Shown here: positions 21,710-23,745 of the stretch, piece by piece | How the letters are laid out: every line of letters starts with the position of its first letter | Position numbering within the stretch: position 1 is the first letter of the stretch | Source: Neelides folsomi | Taxonomy: Eukaryota; Arthropoda; Collembola; Neelipleona; Neelidae | DNA length: 23,745 nt | NCBI GenBank assembly: GCA_034687125.1 | Contig: JAQGBZ010000640.1 | Span: 1-23,745 of the forward strand | Direction: 5' to 3' | Translations under genes and position numbers: made by a program | Notes under the pieces: model-generated | Told to the model about the DNA's origin: nothing | Database searches by the model: none | Seen by the model: only the letters and a program-made list of their open reading frames with translations

Positions 21710-23022
21710 TTATGTATTTAATCGTCGAGTTGGGCAATAACAAACACATATATAGGAAACGCCGTCAGAGGCAAATCCATTTGTAACGCAACCAAATGGA
21801 CTCAATTTACAGACATTCTTACACATTTCCAATTCCTCTGGATAACCATCGGTTCTCGTGAATAATTTTCCATTACTGAATACTTGCGTAAAATTACCCT
21901 TATTTTCCTGATTCACGAGGTTGCAAATATCAGGAGTTCCTTCCTACAAGTAAAAATCAATTTGTATTTAAATTTATTTGAATCCCAAATCTACTAATTA
22001 AATATTCATTGTCAAATAAATAATACAGATTATTTTAATTCTCATATATGTACAGGGTGGGCAATAAGTATCTTTCTTTTTTAAATAAAAAATCGTATAA
22101 AAAAGAAAGCAACTTATGGCCCACCCTGTACTTATAATACCTAAATTTATAATAGAAATTTTAATTATAAATGTATCCACTTACCCCTTGACAAAAACAA
22201 GCTCCTGTTTTGTTCACAGTGATATTATTTCCAGTTATGATTACACCGCTACTAGCTAAATTGACAAGTGTTTCAAGAACACCCTTACCAGTTTGGTTTA
22301 AAATCAAATCCAAATTATGGGAATAATTGCCAAGTTTGTTCAAAATGGCCGAATCGTAAAGAGTGGTCACGTTGGAAAGGTAAGGTGCAAATAGGAAATT
22401 CCCATGATAGTCGCAGGTCCCATTTGTTACGCGATCTTTTGACATGCAGAATTCGTTGCAACAATGGCGGGCCGGAAGAAGATCCACGAAGTCACAAGGT
22501 TTATTATTCAGCGGTTGTGTGTAATTGGTAGCACTATTCAATTTGTGAACCGTCATACCCTAAACAATGTATCAAATAAGTCATTTACAAATATTATATA
22601 AATATTATTAATATTTCAATGATCATATTTAATTTTAATATTATAATAAAATTATAATCAATAATCTGTAGAAATTAATAAATAAAAATTACAATTTGGT
22701 TTAACGCGGGCATAGTTATATTATTGCACAGATCTTGCAGATCCCTATCATCGGTATTGCAACCGTGAGGAATACAAATGAAACCGCCCAAAAGAGGTTT
22801 ACAAGTAATGTCCAAACACGTAGCTGTGATATTTTCAACAGGTTTGATGCATGGGAATTTTAAATTTCCTTCGTTAATGTAATTTCCAATTCTTTGACCT
22901 GTTCCAAGTCCATTAATGATTAAAGTTGAGACTTTTGCCTCCAAATATACCACGGTAGAAATGGAATCCCCAGAAAGATGTAAAAGAAGTAAAGTAGCCG
23001 AAATTAACTTTAGCGACTTCAT
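21710..23022 (-). CDS. Unrecognised secreted cysteine-rich glycoprotein
   Basis: The exons are 22693-23022, 22185-22559 and 21710-21943. All junctions are phase 0 with GT..AG, giving 312 residues. The start is the ATG giving MKSLKLISATLLLLHLSG, a clear signal peptide. An in-frame extension upstream has only a TTG. I count 20 Cys spread over all three exons and ten N-glycosylation sequons (seven in the middle exon), so the protein is almost surely secreted or lumenal with many disulfides. The last two exons end in dense Cys patterns (ACFCQG and CVCYC), suggesting related modules. No membrane segment follows the signal peptide. I do not recognise a family. The long middle exon and dense glycosylation would suit a salivary, eggshell or hemolymph protein, but nothing in the sequence decides. 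A hairpin element sits in the second intron. Confidence 0.8.
22051..22130. mobile_element. 80-bp hairpin mini-transposon in intron 2 of the secreted gene
   Basis: It is nearly all inverted repeat. The left arm starts TACAGGGTGGGCAATAAGTA and the right arm, inverted, TACAGGGTGGGCCATAAGTT. The arms extend 32 bases with 3 mismatches and a loop of about 16. The ends carry TA, the Tc1/mariner target. The terminal repeat matches the right end of the broken transposon at 1-448, so that family could have mobilised it. The outer ends are far better preserved than in the copy at 794-878. It begins 55 bases inside the intron from the exon 2 donor. Confidence 0.85.
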
Positions 23023-23745
23023 GGTTGTACAACGATCGACTCCAACCAATAGACTAACATTAAGCTTGAAAAATATTTTTATTTAAGTAAAGATCATTTA
23101 TTTATCCAATGAAATTTGAGGACGCCATGAGGAGATCGAATGTTATTTTAGGGATTGTTTGAACTGATCTTGACATTGAAAATATCACAAGTTCAAGTAT
23201 CAAAAGTTCATTTTAATTTCAATACAAACTTTATCTCCAATATTGCTCGTTGGGAGAAATAGTCAAAAGGGTTGAAAGTTAAAAGTTAAAATTGCCAAAT
23301 TAAGCTCCAACATCTTAAAGCATACAATTTGTTAATATATTCTTAATATGGACCCTAAAAAAATTATCAATTATTTAACCTCGAAAGTACAAGTTCCAAT
23401 AATACATACCGTAAAAAATCGATTAAGAGCCCGGGCTAATATTTAAATATGGACCCCCGTGACCCGGCTACTAATCGAATCAGGCTATTAATCGAATCCG
23501 GCTACTATTTATAACTTGAGTTTTAAATCTGTTAAAAATATCTAAATTACTACTCCGCGGCGAATGAATTGTCAAAATCCCTTTTCATTCATTTCTTTAC
23601 TTCTCTTTCCTTAATAATTTCTCTTTTCGTCATTTTTTGTTTTACAAGTGTGAGAAGGAAAACAACAACCCCGCAAAATTTAGTTTATATAATAATATTA
23701 AAGTAAAGAATAAATCTGTTGAAGCTATTAAAAATTAGCTCGTTT
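23023..23745. other. Intergenic: upstream region of the secreted gene
   Basis: This should hold the leader and promoter of the minus-strand secreted gene. The only structures seen are the 17-base repeats at 23464-23508 and a pyrimidine-rich stretch at about 23570-23640. No coding sequence is supported. Confidence 0.4.
23464..23508. repeat. 17-bp tandem repeat, two and a half units
   Basis: CCGGCTACTAATCGAAT (23464-23480) is followed by CAGGCTATTAATCGAAT (23481-23497), then a partial CCGGCTACTAT copy (23498-23508). The GC-richer repeat stands out upstream of the secreted gene. Confidence 0.7.

Noticed and set aside
22268..22531. Plus-strand 87-codon frame
   Set aside because: It lies opposite the middle exon of the secreted gene, which has consistent splice sites, sequons and cysteines.

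Overview
The window looks like arthropod nuclear DNA. It is AT-rich, its genes have short introns with GT..AG borders, and it carries a chitin deacetylase with the CBM14 + LDL-receptor-A + deacetylase layout of the arthropod tracheal/cuticle proteins Serpentine and Vermiform. Small Tc1/mariner-type elements sit in introns and intergenic DNA. I cannot name the species. All exon models were built by hand from splice consensus, reading phase and recognised protein similarity.

Layout from left to right. (1) 1-448: a broken, internally deleted Tc1/mariner-type transposon; 794-878: a related hairpin element. (2) 1134-1890 (+): the last two exons of an unrecognised gene whose 5' end I cannot find. 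(3) 3325-7999 (-): a gene for a protein of about 1460 residues. It joins an N-terminal guanylate-binding-protein (GBP)-like G domain without a P-loop, a long charged helical middle with an acidic Asp/Ser tract, and a C-terminal HSP70-like ATPase plus substrate-binding part whose nucleotide-binding motifs are lost. (4) 9680-13731 (-): a nine-exon chitin deacetylase (serpentine/CDA1-like, 535 residues) whose metal-binding residues appear replaced. (5) 14998-18000 (-): a nine-exon INTS11 (600 residues), the RNA endonuclease of the Integrator complex. (6) 18452-19376 (+): a three-exon COQ4 (ubiquinone biosynthesis), head to head with INTS11 across about 450 bp. (7) 19848-21133 (-): a three-exon thymidylate synthase (302 residues), tail to tail with COQ4. 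(8) 21710-23022 (-): a three-exon gene for an unrecognised secreted, cysteine-rich, heavily N-glycosylatable protein, with an 80-bp hairpin element in one intron.

The genes do not form a pathway. INTS11, COQ4 and TYMS are compact conserved housekeeping genes. The GBP/HSP70-like gene, the secreted orphan and the partial orphan are the fast-evolving part. The GBP/HSP70-like protein is the best candidate for something undescribed: two different nucleotide-binding folds, both apparently without their nucleotide-binding residues, in one polypeptide. Second are the chitin deacetylase, which appears catalytically dead by its motifs, and a family of ~80-bp hairpin elements that share terminal repeats with the broken transposon at the left edge.
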